Positions 13,074 through 64,000 of a stretch of DNA of 64,000 nucleotides are shown one piece after another. A program made the translations under genes and the position numbers. Position 1 is the stretch's first letter. Each line of letters begins with the position of its first letter. The notes below the pieces were generated by a model, which was given only the letters and a program-made list of their open reading frames with translations, had not been told where the DNA came from and did not search any database. Source of the DNA: Elysia crispata (Eukaryota; Mollusca; Gastropoda; Plakobranchidae); NCBI GenBank assembly GCA_033675545.1, contig JAWDGP010006255.1:294501-358500 (forward strand), written 5' to 3'.

Positions 13074-15150
13074 AAGTTATTTTCTGTATGGGATGCGCTT
13101 AACAGGTCGCTTGGCACTCTTGTTTTACCGTACAACACATTCTTATATGTTGGGATTAAGTGGAACTGGTCGAGATTTCAACCAATGGTAATATGTTGCT
13201 TATTTCCCCACAGGTCTGTCGTCACAACAGCTGTAGATCAAGTCCAACCGAGCGGGGCACTGTATCAGTGTCGCTTCTTGCAGGAATCCTAGGGTGGTCC
13301 AGTTTTCACTTCAGTTTAAATCGTTGGTCTTTGTCACTGTCACGTGGTATCGATTTGTTTCTCTATTTGGTTGCCCTCCCCCCCCCCCCCCTTTTCCCCT
13401 CATTAAAAAAAAGGTTCCATTAGCAACATGGAGCTGTCAGTCGGTATTTTAGCCCGACAGTGATGTTGGGAAAAGCTGAATTGATAAACACAAGCTAAAA
13501 TGCTAAAGTTGCCCAATCCAAATTAGACTTTCTTTTTTTGTGCAGCAGATTAGACATCAGACCTTTAGACTGTAATTGAGAAAACTGTGTTATTAGATTG
13601 CATTTGGTCCATTTTGCTTTTCAGCTCTTTTGCGCTCGTTCGAAAATGGGATGAAGAGATCAAAGTCGATATGGTAATTGTGCCAAGTTTGTATTAAAAA
13701 ATCTAAACAAATTCTTAGCGATGCCATTCTACTTTTTTCATCACAAGCTTATAATTATTAAATTATATTAATTAGCAGTGTGGGGTGTAGTCATGTGACT
13801 GTTAGCCCCATATAGCGATAGCGCACTTTATACTTTGACCCGTTACCCCAGTCTGTCGAGGATACAGAGCTCGGGTCCCCGTGTTAATCAAGATTGACCA
13901 GCTGTGATAGGTAAGATCGTGGCGAGATGCAGATCTTGATCAAGTTGATGCACCAAGATAAGCGAGAGTGTCAGTCACCTGACTGTAATGTGATTATTGA
14001 GCGAAATTAGGCCTGGTAGTTGTAGATAAACCGTGGGAGGTAAATGTTGCCCGTTCACTTGGGTGTCTGACACACCAAGAGAGGGGACGCTCTTCCATCT
14101 GTGGACGGTGTGTGGAATAATTACCTTTTATATCCTGATAGATTATGACTTGGACTCAGCTTAGATCATAAACCGTAACGATAATTGTACCATGCTGTAC
14201 ATAACTGGGGAAAGGTTAACCGTCTTGGGCTATTGATAGTAGTAGAACAGGACACTTCACTTTCTTCACCTTGGCAGGTTTCAACCTATGTACTTCCGGT
14301 GCGCATTTCTTGTTTCTTACAAACACAGAACGTTGTGGTTGCAGGTTTGAACCAAGGGCCAGTGTATTTCGTGAGGATCTAGAATCATCTTTAGTGTTAG
14401 CTCCCTTGAGTAATGCAAAGAGGAAAAAAGCATTCAGTCCTAGTGGAAGGCAAAATGGATGTGGAAATACGCCGGGCCACAGGTCAATGTGTTCCCTAGT
14501 TTGGGGACTGGACATGAACAGATGAAACGAAAATACATTTTTTCAATCTTTTTTTTTTTTTTTTGTATTTTATGGAAATATTTTGAATACAACTGTACAT
14601 AGTGTTTTTTTTTTTTTTTTTTTAACATCTTCATTGCTCAGAAAAAAAACAAAAAAATTCTTCAGCTACTGTTTTTGCAGTTGTGTCGAGGTCTAAATGT
14701 TAAGCTTAAAACAAATATACAAACGATAGAGGATAGGCAGCTGTAGATTCTCTTTGTTTTGAACTATAGAAGTTCAAACTGGCGTTAGAGTTTTTCATTC
14801 TAAATTAAAGAGCAAAGCCACCGATCGAAATTGATATGGAACAAATGAACTGCGCTGCAAGGGTTCTGTTAACATTGAAATCAAATGGTTTTATGTCAAA
14901 ACTTTTTCAAGGTTTAGATCTGTCGACAGGATTAATCCCAAACAATGTTGCAAATTGTTTTATTTTTAAACAACAATAATATTTGATATGATCCTTTCTG
15001 TCTTGAAAAGTTTCGAACGAAAATTTCCTTGAAGCCGCATTCTTGGCGAAGCTCAGAAATAAACTATTGCACCATGGTTTTCAATGTATTACCAACCGTC
15101 CGTGACAGTGACAGCAGAGGCAAGCTATGTTCTTAAGGGTCTTTAGAGAA
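13074..15150. other. Non-coding; possible old SINE piece near 13,780-13,890
   Basis: Mostly unique sequence with C, T and A runs (13,379-13,391; 14,550; 14,608). The stretch with gatagcgcactttatacttt and gagctcgggtcccc resembles the A- and B-box spacing of tRNA-derived SINEs, but weakly. ORFs at 14,185-14,634 are unrecognised. Confidence 0.45.
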
Positions 15151-15670
15151 GCGAACAGTATCGTTTATACTGAATAGAAGATATCTTGGAGCGAACAGTA
15201 TCGTTTATGCTGAATAGAAGATATCTTGGAGCGAGCAGTGTCGTTTATACTGAATAGAAGATATCTTGGAGCGAGCAATGTCGTTTATACTGAATAGAAG
15301 ATATCTTGGAGCGAACAGTATCGTTTATACTGAATAGAAGATATCTTGGAGCGAACAGTATCGTTTATACTGAATAGAAGATATCTTGGAGCGAACAGTA
15401 TCGTTTATACTGAATAGAAGATATCTTGGAGCGAGCAGTGTCGTTTATGCTGAATAGAAGATATCTTGGAGCGAACAGTATCGTTTATACTGAATAGAAG
15501 ATATCTTGGAGCGAACAGTATCGTTTATGCTGAATAGAAGATATCTTGGAGCGAACAGTATCGTTTATGCTGAATAGAAGATATCTTGGAGCGAGCAGTG
15601 TCGTTTATACTGAATAGAAGATATCTTGGAGCGAGCAGTGTCGTTTATACTGAATAGGAGATATCCTTGA
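15151..15670. repeat. 40-bp minisatellite, 13 copies
   Basis: The unit gcgaacagtatcgtttatac, tgaatagaagatatcttgga is repeated at an exact 40-bp period. Variants are all A/G exchanges: aacagta or agcagtg, and atac or atgc. The last copy is degenerate (aataggagatatccttga). Confidence 0.97.
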
Positions 15671-15989
15671 ATAGATCTGGCAGGTTTGGATTAATTTAGA
15701 TAATTTTGTATCCATTGGAGAATATGCGACAATATCCCATCCAGTTTATGCGTGTGTACATGTAGTCAGTCTAGATCTAGTCATGTGTCCAGAATGCAGT
15801 GAAGTTTCTCTGCAGTGGAAACATCATCAGTCTGTTCTTTAGTTTCTAAAGGTCGTTTTAATCAAGACGACACGGACAAACATGGGTTAGTTCAAAACAG
15901 CGAGGGGGGGAGGAAACCAACATGGGCCAAGGCAAATCAGCGTAAAGAAAACAAAAAGTCATGCAAAGACAAATACTGTTACTGGTCCC
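15671..15989. other. Spacer, nothing recognised
   Basis: Unique sequence between the 40-bp array and the retroelement fragment, with one tagatctag motif at 15,771. Confidence 0.55.
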
Positions 15990-16665
15990 GTAACCCGCCA
16001 GGGTCGTAGGGGCGCTGCATGATGGATGAACTCTAGACCGGCTGGCTCAACCTGGTGCCTGAGTGACAGCGAAGCTTTTCCCTGTCCATTTAAGGATGTT
16101 GTCGGCCCAACTCTTCTTCTGTCTGCCCCGGCTTCTTTTCCCCTGGACTGTTCTTTGCAGGACACTCTTTTTGAAGTCCTTCTGAGCGTGTAACGTGCCC
16201 ATACCATCTGAGTTTCCTCTTTTTAACCGTGTTCAGTAGATCTTCATAAAGACGCACTTTTTAAGTGACCCTTCTGCGGACTTCATTTTTGGTGACATGG
16301 TCCTTGTATGGGAGGCCAAGGAGCCTTCTGAGGCGTCTCATTTCTACCACTTGGATCCTCCTTTGTTGGTCTGTATTCAGTGTCCATGGCTCGCACGCAT
16401 ACAGCATAACTGAGATGACCAACGCGCGTTGAAGCTTCACTTTGATTCCAAGAGGGATGTTTCTGTGTTTCCATATGGTCTTCGGTCTTGCCATTGCTGT
16501 TGCCAGGATTTCGGTCTTCGATCCATCCTCACTTATGATTGTTCCAGTTCTTTTCCGTTGACAGTAATCTTGGTGGTGATTGGCTCCGCACTGTTTGTCA
16601 TGAGCTTGGTCTTCTCGGCGCTGATTTCCATGCCGAGAAATACATATACTCATCATTCAACGATT
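15990..16665 (-). pseudogene. Non-LTR retrotransposon reverse transcriptase, C-terminal fragment, broken
   Basis: Read on the - strand, the fragment contains GMEISAEKTKLMTN, ISEDGSKTEIL, KTIWKHRNIPLGIKVKL, LYACEPWTL and RRLLGLPYKDHVTKNEVRRR, then KKRKLRWYGHVTRSEGL and a tail with RPYDPGG-like sequence. This is the thumb and C-terminal region of the endonuclease/reverse-transcriptase proteins common in lophotrochozoan LINEs. A stop (TAA at about 16,265), a deletion after GKELEQS and further frameshifts near 16,180 break the frame. The catalytic palm (YxDD) and endonuclease are absent, so it is a dead, 5'-truncated copy. I cannot assign the clade. Confidence 0.8.
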
Positions 16666-16918
16666 AGGTCGCAATCTTAAAGCAAACCCATTTCTAACTG
16701 TGTGTCACGAGATCGGTGACCAGATCTCCCCTTTGACCACTCTTGGAGGGGAAACATTAGCAGTAAGATGCTAATACGGTGTTGTGCACAGATGAATTCT
16801 CGAGTTGTTTTTATGTAGCATAGAATACACATTTTATTTGCTCGAAGTTATCTGAAACCCCTGAGTGTAGTACAGGATTGTTTTAAGGTTAGACAACGAT
16901 TATCTAGATCAGATCTTG

Positions 16919-16936
16919 TCTGTCTGTCTGTCTCTT

Positions 16937-16979
<43 letters not shown>
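16919..16979. repeat. TCTG/TC compound microsatellite
   Basis: A few TCTG tetranucleotides pass into a run of TC dinucleotides. Confidence 0.95.
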
Positions 16980-16982
<3 letters not shown>

Positions 16983-17176
16983 AAAACGAACTTTTTAAAA
17001 GTGGTTTAAACATTCAGAACGATGTTTTTCGCATCTTTGAACACACTAGGAATGAGACCAACACGCAATATGAAGTCTACTCTAGCCCCGCCGTTTGTTG
17101 AACTGACATTTTGACAACACGCAGTTACTGTAGTCCTCTAGGTTATTATCACTCAACACGACAAGCTCAAAAAAAC

Positions 17177-17285
17177 CTCGATAGTTAAAGCTGTGACTAT
17201 ATTTATATATGTACATACCCACCCTCTCGATAGTTAGAGCTGTGACTATTTTTATATATGTACATACTCACTCTCTCGATAGATT
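17177..17285. repeat. Tandem duplication with 49-bp period
   Basis: Two copies of a segment starting ctcgatagttaragctgtga and containing tttatatatgtacatac, followed by the first bases of a third copy. Confidence 0.9.
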
Positions 17286-17656
17286 TAGACAGATCTAGTG
17301 ACGCATTAAAACATGTGGGTAATCCAGACTTTGCTCTGAGCTGGCGCACGGTCATGAGACCTGGGAAGTGGTTGACACATTTTGTAGGCGATGTTATTGA
17401 CCTAAATATGGACACACCACTTGTACGGCCTCAATTGACTCTCATTACGGAAGAATAACACGAAATCACATGTAATTGGCTTAGTTTATGTCGAGGTTGT
17501 AAAATTGTTTTTTTCAATTGTCTTCACTATATTTTGGGATTTTCTTTCCTATCAATAAGAAATCCCAGCACTTCAAATAATATTTCTGTCCATATGTTTC
17601 TTACAACATAAGACTTTTGAGTCATGCAGTTTACTCATCATTCTCTCCTTTTGTCG

Positions 17657-17659
17657 CTC

Positions 17660-17704
<45 letters not shown>

Positions 17705-17752
17705 GTCTCTCTCTCTGTCTCTCTCTCTCTGTCTCTCTGTCTCTCTCTCCGT
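17657..17752. repeat. TCTG/TC compound microsatellite
   Basis: TCTG tetranucleotides followed by irregular TC/TCTG sequence. ORFs on both strands here are low-complexity artefacts. Confidence 0.95.
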
Positions 17753-18123
17753 TTCGCTACCCCCCTCCTCCTTCCACCACTCTGGGACATTTCCTGTAGC
17801 AGATGCTGACATCAAGAAGACAAGACACAGGAAGCTTGGCGTAGTTACGATTGTAAACACTACAGAATCTCAGAACCAGAAACTCGTGAATCGTTATCTG
17901 AAATTATAAGCGGAAGTAAATCCCTGAAATAGGTTTTTTTGTTTGTTCTATAAAATTTTCCAAATCAGGAAGGGATTTTCGATAAGAGCGTTAATATTAT
18001 GTTCGAGGCCCAATCTCTGTAACAAAATAAAGGCTAAAGAGCAAAGACAAATTAAAATGAGCATGTGTCATTATCTGTGACACATTCTCCATCTGTCGCC
18101 CCAGAACACCTTGGTCCAGTCCA

Positions 18124-19991
18124 ATCTAACCAGTGCTCTATGGTTTTACCTGTTTCTACATACCTGTCATTACACAAGTTCGTGTGTTCTACTCCATCTA
18201 GTCAATGCTCAATGATTTTACCTGTTTCTACATACCTGTCATTACATGAGTTCTTGTGTTCTACTCCATCTAGTCAATGCTCAATGATTTTACCTGTTTC
18301 TACATACCTGTCATTACACGAGTTCGTGTGTTCTACTCCATCTAGTCAATGCTCAATGATTTTACCTGTTTCTACTTACCTGTCATTACACGAGTTCGTG
18401 TGTTCTACTCCATCTAGTCAATGCTCAATGATTTTACCTGTTTCTACATACCTGTCATTACACGAGTTCCTGTGTTCTACTCCATCAAGTCAATGCTCAA
18501 TGATTTTACCTGTTTCGACATACCTGTCATTACATGAATTCCTGTGTTCTACTCCATCTAGTCAATGCTCAATGATTTTACCTGTTTCCACATACCTGTC
18601 ATTACACGAGTTCCTGTGTTTTACTCCATCTAGTCAATGCTCAATGATTTTACCTGTTTCTACATACCTGTCATTACATGAGTTCTTGTGTTCTACTCCA
18701 TCTAGTCAATGCTCAATGATTTTACCTGTTTCTACATACCTGTCATTACACGAGTTCCTGTGTTCTACTATACTCCATCTAGTCAATGCTCAATGATTTT
18801 ACCTGTTTCTACATACCTGTCCTTACACGAGTTCTTGTGTTCTACTATACTCCATTTAGTCAATGCTCAATGATTTTACCTGTTTCTACATACCTGTCAT
18901 TACACGAGTTCCTGTGTTCTACTATACTCCATCTAGTCAATGCTCAATGATTTTACCTGTTTCTACATACCTGTCATTACACGAGTTCCTGTGTTCTACT
19001 ATACTCCATCTAGTCAATGCTCAATGATTTTACCTGTTTCTACATACCTGTCATTACATGAGTTCTTGTGTTCTACTCCATCTAGTCAATGCTCAATGAT
19101 TTTACCTGTTTCTACATACCTGTCATTACACGAGTTCCTGTGTTCTACTATACTCCATCTAGTCAATGCTCAATGATTTTACCTGTTTCTACATACCTGT
19201 CCTTACACGAGTTCTTGTGTTCTACTATACTCCATTTAGTCAATGCTCAATGATTTTACCTGTTTCTACATACCTGTCATTACATGAGTTCCTGTGTTCT
19301 ACTATACTCCATCTAGTCAATGCTCAATGATTTTACCTGTTTGTACATACCTGTCATTACACGAGTTCCTGTGTTCTACTATACTCCATCTAGTCAATGC
19401 TCAATGATTTTACCTGTTTCTACATACCTGTCATTACATGAGTTCTTGTGTTCTACTCCATCTAGTCAATGCTCAATGATTTTACCTGTTTCTACATACC
19501 TGTCATTACACGAGTTCTTGTGTTCTACTATACTCCATCTAGTCAATGCTCAATGATTTTACCTGTTTCTACATACCTGTCATTACATGAGTTCTTGTGT
19601 TCTACTCCATCTAGTCAATGCTCAATGATTTTACCTGTTTCTACATACCTGTCATTACATGAGTTCTTGTGTTCTACTCCATCTAGTCAATGCTCAATGA
19701 TTTTACCTGTTTCTACATACCTGTCATTACATGAGTTCTTGTGTTCTACTCCATCTAGTCAATGCTCAATGATTTTACCTGTTTCCACATACCTGTCATT
19801 ACACGAGTTCCTGTGTTCTACTATACTCCATCTAGTCAATGCTCAATGATTTTACCTGTTTCTACATACCTGTCATTACACGAGTTCCTGTGTTCTACTT
19901 TACTCCATCTATCAATGCTCAATGATTTTACCTGTTTCCACATGCCTGTCATCACGAGTTCCCTCGTTCTACTCCATCTATCAATGCTAAG
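18124..19991. repeat. 72/77-bp minisatellite, about 26 copies
   Basis: The unit contains gtcaatgctcaatgatttta, cctgtttctacatacctgtc and attacacgagttcctgtgtt. Two lengths alternate: 72 bp (ttctactcca) and 77 bp (ttctactatactcca). The 72-bp copies keep a reading frame and give repeat peptides such as SSQCSMILPVSTYLSLHEF; each 77-bp copy breaks it. No start region or codon bias supports a gene. Edge copies at 18,124 and 19,930 on are diverged. Confidence 0.96.
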
Positions 19992-20345
19992 GGACCAGTT
20001 AGTTCAACGTATCATGTCTGAGGAAACCAACCGGAAGTTGACGCTTGTTACAAAGAGCATATGTCGCCGGACGGAGTGAGAGGCACGTTATGCCTTCAAA
20101 CCTTTCTGGGATAAACATTTAAATAAAGAAGGTTTTTTTTAGCTCATAAGCAAGCAGGTTCTCTTTTGTGTGCCTTAAGGCGGATGTCCAGAATGCTTCT
20201 CTTAGGCGCATAAACTACAGGAATAATAAAAATTCAGATGAACTTAAACTTTCTAAGAATTGCCATGTTTGGCACGGCGATAAGTATCTTGTAACAACAC
20301 AGAAGGTCGCTGATGCTTAAACTAATCCTAAATTCCTTACCATAA
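19992..20345. other. Spacer between two minisatellites, nothing recognised
   Basis: Unique sequence with no supported feature. Confidence 0.55.
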
Positions 20346-21592
20346 GATTAAGAAGACCAGTAGTAGTAGGAAGTGCTTGTGTTGGATTTATCCAATAAAC
20401 TTTCAGATCACTGACCTATTGATTAAGAAGACCAGTAGTAGTAGGAAGTGCTTGTGTTGGATTTATCCAATAAACTCTCAGATCACTGACCTATTGATTA
20501 AGAAGACCAGTAGTAGTAGGATTTATCCAATAAACTCTCAGATCACTGACCTATTGATTAAGAAGACCAGTAGTAGTAGGATTTATCCAATAAACTTTCA
20601 GATCACTGACCTATTGATTAAGAAGACCAGTAGTAGTAGGATTTATCCAATAAACTCTCAGATCACTGACCTATTGATTAAGAAGACCAGTAGTAGTAGG
20701 ATTTATCCAATAAACTTTCAGATCACTGACCTATTGATTAAGAAGACCAGTAGTAGTAGGAAGTGCTTGTGTTGGATTTATCCAATAAACTCTCAGATCA
20801 CTGACCTATTGATTAAGAAGACCAGTAGTAGTAGGATTTATCCAATAAACTCTCAGATCACTGACCTATTGATTAAGAAGACCAGTAGTAGTAGGATTTA
20901 TCCAATAAACTCTCAGATCACTGACCTATTGATTAAGAAGACCAGTAGTAGTAGGATTTATCCAATAAACTCTCAGATCACTGACCTATTGATTAAGAAG
21001 ACCAGTAGTAGTAGGATTTATCCAATAAACTCTCAGATCACTGACCTATTGATTAAGAAGACCAGTAGTAGTAGGATTTATCCAATAAACTCTCAGATCA
21101 CTGACCTATTGATTAAGAAGACCAGTAGTAGTAGGATTTATCCAATAAACTCTCAGATCACTGACCTATTGATTAAGAAGACCAGTAGTAGTAGGATTTA
21201 TCCAATAAACTTTCAGATCACGGACCTATTGATTAAGAAGACCAGTAGTAGTAGGATTTATCCAATAAACTCTCAGATCACTGACCTATTGATTAAGAAG
21301 ACCAGTAGTAGTAGGATTTATCCAATAAACTCTCAGATCACTGACCTATTGATTAAGAAGACCAGTAGTAGTAGGATTTATCCAATAAACTCTCAGATCA
21401 CTGAACTATTGATTAAGAAGACCAGTAGTAGTAGGATTTATCCAATAAACTCTCAGATCACTGACCTATTGATTAAGAAGACCAGTAGTAGTAGGATTTA
21501 TCCAATAAACTTTCAGATCACTGACCTATTGATTAAGAAGACCAGTAGTAGTAGGATTTATCCAATAAACTTTCAGATCACTGACCTATTGA
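20346..21592. repeat. 60/75-bp minisatellite, 20 copies
   Basis: The unit is ggatttatccaataaactct, cagatcactgacctattgat, taagaagaccagtagtagta. Three copies near the left end carry a 15-bp extra block (ggaagtgcttgtgtt). All lengths are multiples of three and one frame lacks stops, which explains the 441-codon ORF at 20,377-21,702. Confidence 0.96.
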
Positions 21593-21891
21593 AAACGGAC
21601 GGTAGAATTTTAAAACGGAAAGAGAAAGAAAAAATTAAAAGTTATTTGTACAGCTTGAGGCGCTGCAATAGCCTGTTTCCTGGAAAGTGTAAAAGATTCT
21701 AAAGACCACAAGTGAAAATATAATTCCAAGTGCAAAGTTTCCAAGTTCTGGTTTTTCCCATCTAAATCTAGTGGTTGACAGTATTGTAGCTCTGTTGTTT
21801 GTGTTGTTCGTTGTTGATAGTATTCAAGCTCTCTTGTGTCTGTATTGCGTAAAGCCTGACTGAAGAGCTTGGAGCGGGGGTTGTTGCACCC
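21593..21891. other. Region just upstream of the putative 5' leader
   Basis: A promoter for the saposin gene would be expected in or near here, but no convincing TATA box or other core element is visible. Confidence 0.4.
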
Positions 21892-22325
21892 ATGTCTACT
21901 CCTGCTGAGTCACCAGCACCAGCAGACGTGAAGTATGGGGATTTACATTATCTATCAGTTAAAGCTCCGTTATCAGCTTCTGTAAGAGAAGGAAGTAAGT
22001 AGTACAAGTCAGGAAAGTTGCGTCTCTTCGGAAGATTATTTTTGTGAGGAAAGTGACCTGAAATTTCCTGGGATTTTCCAATCGAGTCAAGTGGAATCAG
22101 TTCAGTTTTGTTCATGCTGACTTTTTAGGACCTGCCTAATATTTTATAATCTTATAACAGCGATGTATCTTGCCAGTCGGCGATGCTTTCTGCCGCAGGG
22201 CATCTTTTGAGAATACCCGCATGTCTTAACTTGCACTTCTTTCTCCTTAAATTTTGTTAATGCTTTTTGTCTCCATAGGCATCATCGAGCAGACGTCAGC
22301 CCAGATCCAGGTGTCCTGTCTCTGA
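21892..22325 (+). other. Possible spliced upstream ORF of 49 codons in the 5' leader
   Basis: An ATG at 21,892 (with an in-frame stop upstream at 21,850) opens a frame to a strong donor at 21,994|gtaagt. Acceptor tccatag at 22,278 continues the same frame to TGA at 22,323-22,325, for 49 codons in total, starting MSTPAESPAPADVKYGDLHY. It ends 108 nt before the saposin start codon, so it would be an upstream ORF if both belong to one transcript. The exon pair could instead be a separate small gene or chance. I do not recognise the peptide. Confidence 0.35.
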
Positions 22326-22433
22326 TCTGAACAACCAATCAGCCGCTAGCAGGTGTGGGAGCCCCCAAGGGAGGCAACTCACTCTCGTCTCTCCAGCAGA
22401 AGTTCACTCCGGCAGAGCGGCTCAGTGTTTACC

Positions 22434-63553
<41,120 letters not shown>

Positions 63554-64000
63554 GTGAGTGAAAATAAAAAGATTGACTAATATTTAGATGAAATGTTTGG
63601 GAGATTAGGGATAGTGTAGAGATCTTAGATAATTATATTGCTGCAAAAGTAACCTTGTTGCATTTTAATAAAAGGATACGTTTCCTAGGCTATCATTTGT
63701 TACATTATCAATCAAATTTGACATAAATGTCCATTTAATATTTGTCTCAAAATCTAAATTAACTCAAACGTATGCTTATGGAAGAATATATATATGTTTA
63801 TGTAGCAATGACTTTATGCTGAGGTTGTGATCTGAAGTAAGTTAAAATGGCTAAAGCTGTAGGAGATATTGTCAACTATAGCCTTATTATCTTTCTCATA
63901 GCAGAAATGAATGTCACAATAGCACAGTGAAAAATGTATCGTTGTTTCATTATAAATAATCAATGAATTTCAATCATTTGGACAGGGAGCTCTGTATCCA

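Larger units (their letters stand above)
16666..18123. other. Non-coding with microsatellites
   Basis: Apart from the listed simple repeats and the 49-bp duplication I see nothing. The ORFs at 17,203-17,458 on both strands are unrecognised. Confidence 0.55.

Noticed and set aside
9333..13292. 1,319-codon ORF on + and overlapping ORFs of 1,240 (+) and 1,226 (-) codons
   Set aside because: All lie on a 54-bp tandem array; the multiple-of-three unit without stops opens three frames at once. No domain, splice context or non-repeat core supports a protein.
14185..14634. Overlapping ORFs on both strands
   Set aside because: They are short, unrecognised, in conflict with each other and without splice or start support.
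18065..20079. Series of ORFs of 78-243 codons with a 24-residue repeat
   Set aside because: The frame is broken by each 77-bp unit; the ORFs are fragments of a minisatellite read in its open frame.
20377..21702. 441-codon ORF with a 20-residue repeat
   Set aside because: It follows a 60-bp minisatellite and ends in unique sequence without recognisable similarity.
22353..22433. Upstream in-frame Met as start of the saposin precursor
   Set aside because: It would add 27 mostly polar residues in front of a well-formed signal peptide; the Met at 22,434 gives a normal leader.

Overview
The window looks like animal genomic DNA. It is AT-rich, with GT-AG introns, microsatellites, many minisatellites and a decayed non-LTR retrotransposon. 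The one gene I can recognise is a prosaposin-type gene on the + strand. A lophotrochozoan, most likely a mollusc (perhaps a gastropod), is my inference from the many-domain saposin precursor, the retroelement tail and the AGATCT-rich spacer. I cannot name a species from sequence alone.

Positions 1 to about 21,890 hold no gene I can support. This stretch contains five long minisatellite arrays: an 82-bp unit at 6,908-8,457, a 54-bp unit at 9,419-13,073, a 40-bp unit at 15,151-15,670, a 72/77-bp unit at 18,124-19,991 and a 60/75-bp unit at 20,346-21,592. It also contains a probable short inverted-repeat element (2,451-2,665), a broken reverse-transcriptase fragment on the - strand (about 15,990-16,665) and several microsatellites. 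The very long open frames over 9,333-13,292 and 20,377-21,702 are by-products of repeat units whose length is a multiple of three.

From 22,434 to the right edge runs one very large gene. I traced 50 coding exons, all with GT-AG junctions and with matching phases: 5,887 coding bases, or 1,962 complete codons plus one base. They encode a signal peptide, one saposin-A domain and 21 consecutive saposin-B domains. The last donor (63,554) points out of the window, so the gene continues. Intron 1 is 9.1 kb and carries three more minisatellite arrays (29/41-bp, 49-bp and 37-39-bp units). The first three saposin-B domains are each split over four exons with phase-0 borders. From domain 4 on, every domain is one two-exon module with phase-1 outer borders and a phase-0 intron inside, a structure that can be duplicated or skipped without shifting the frame. 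Domains 15 and 16 lie on a fresh 1.72-kb tandem duplication, with a third, internally deleted copy behind it.

In the known family, prosaposin is a secreted or lysosomal precursor cut into small lipid-binding activators of glycolipid hydrolases. Vertebrate prosaposin has four saposin-B domains; here there are at least 21 in series with short linkers. The unusual thing in this window is a saposin array still growing by tandem exon-pair duplication and, probably, gene conversion.
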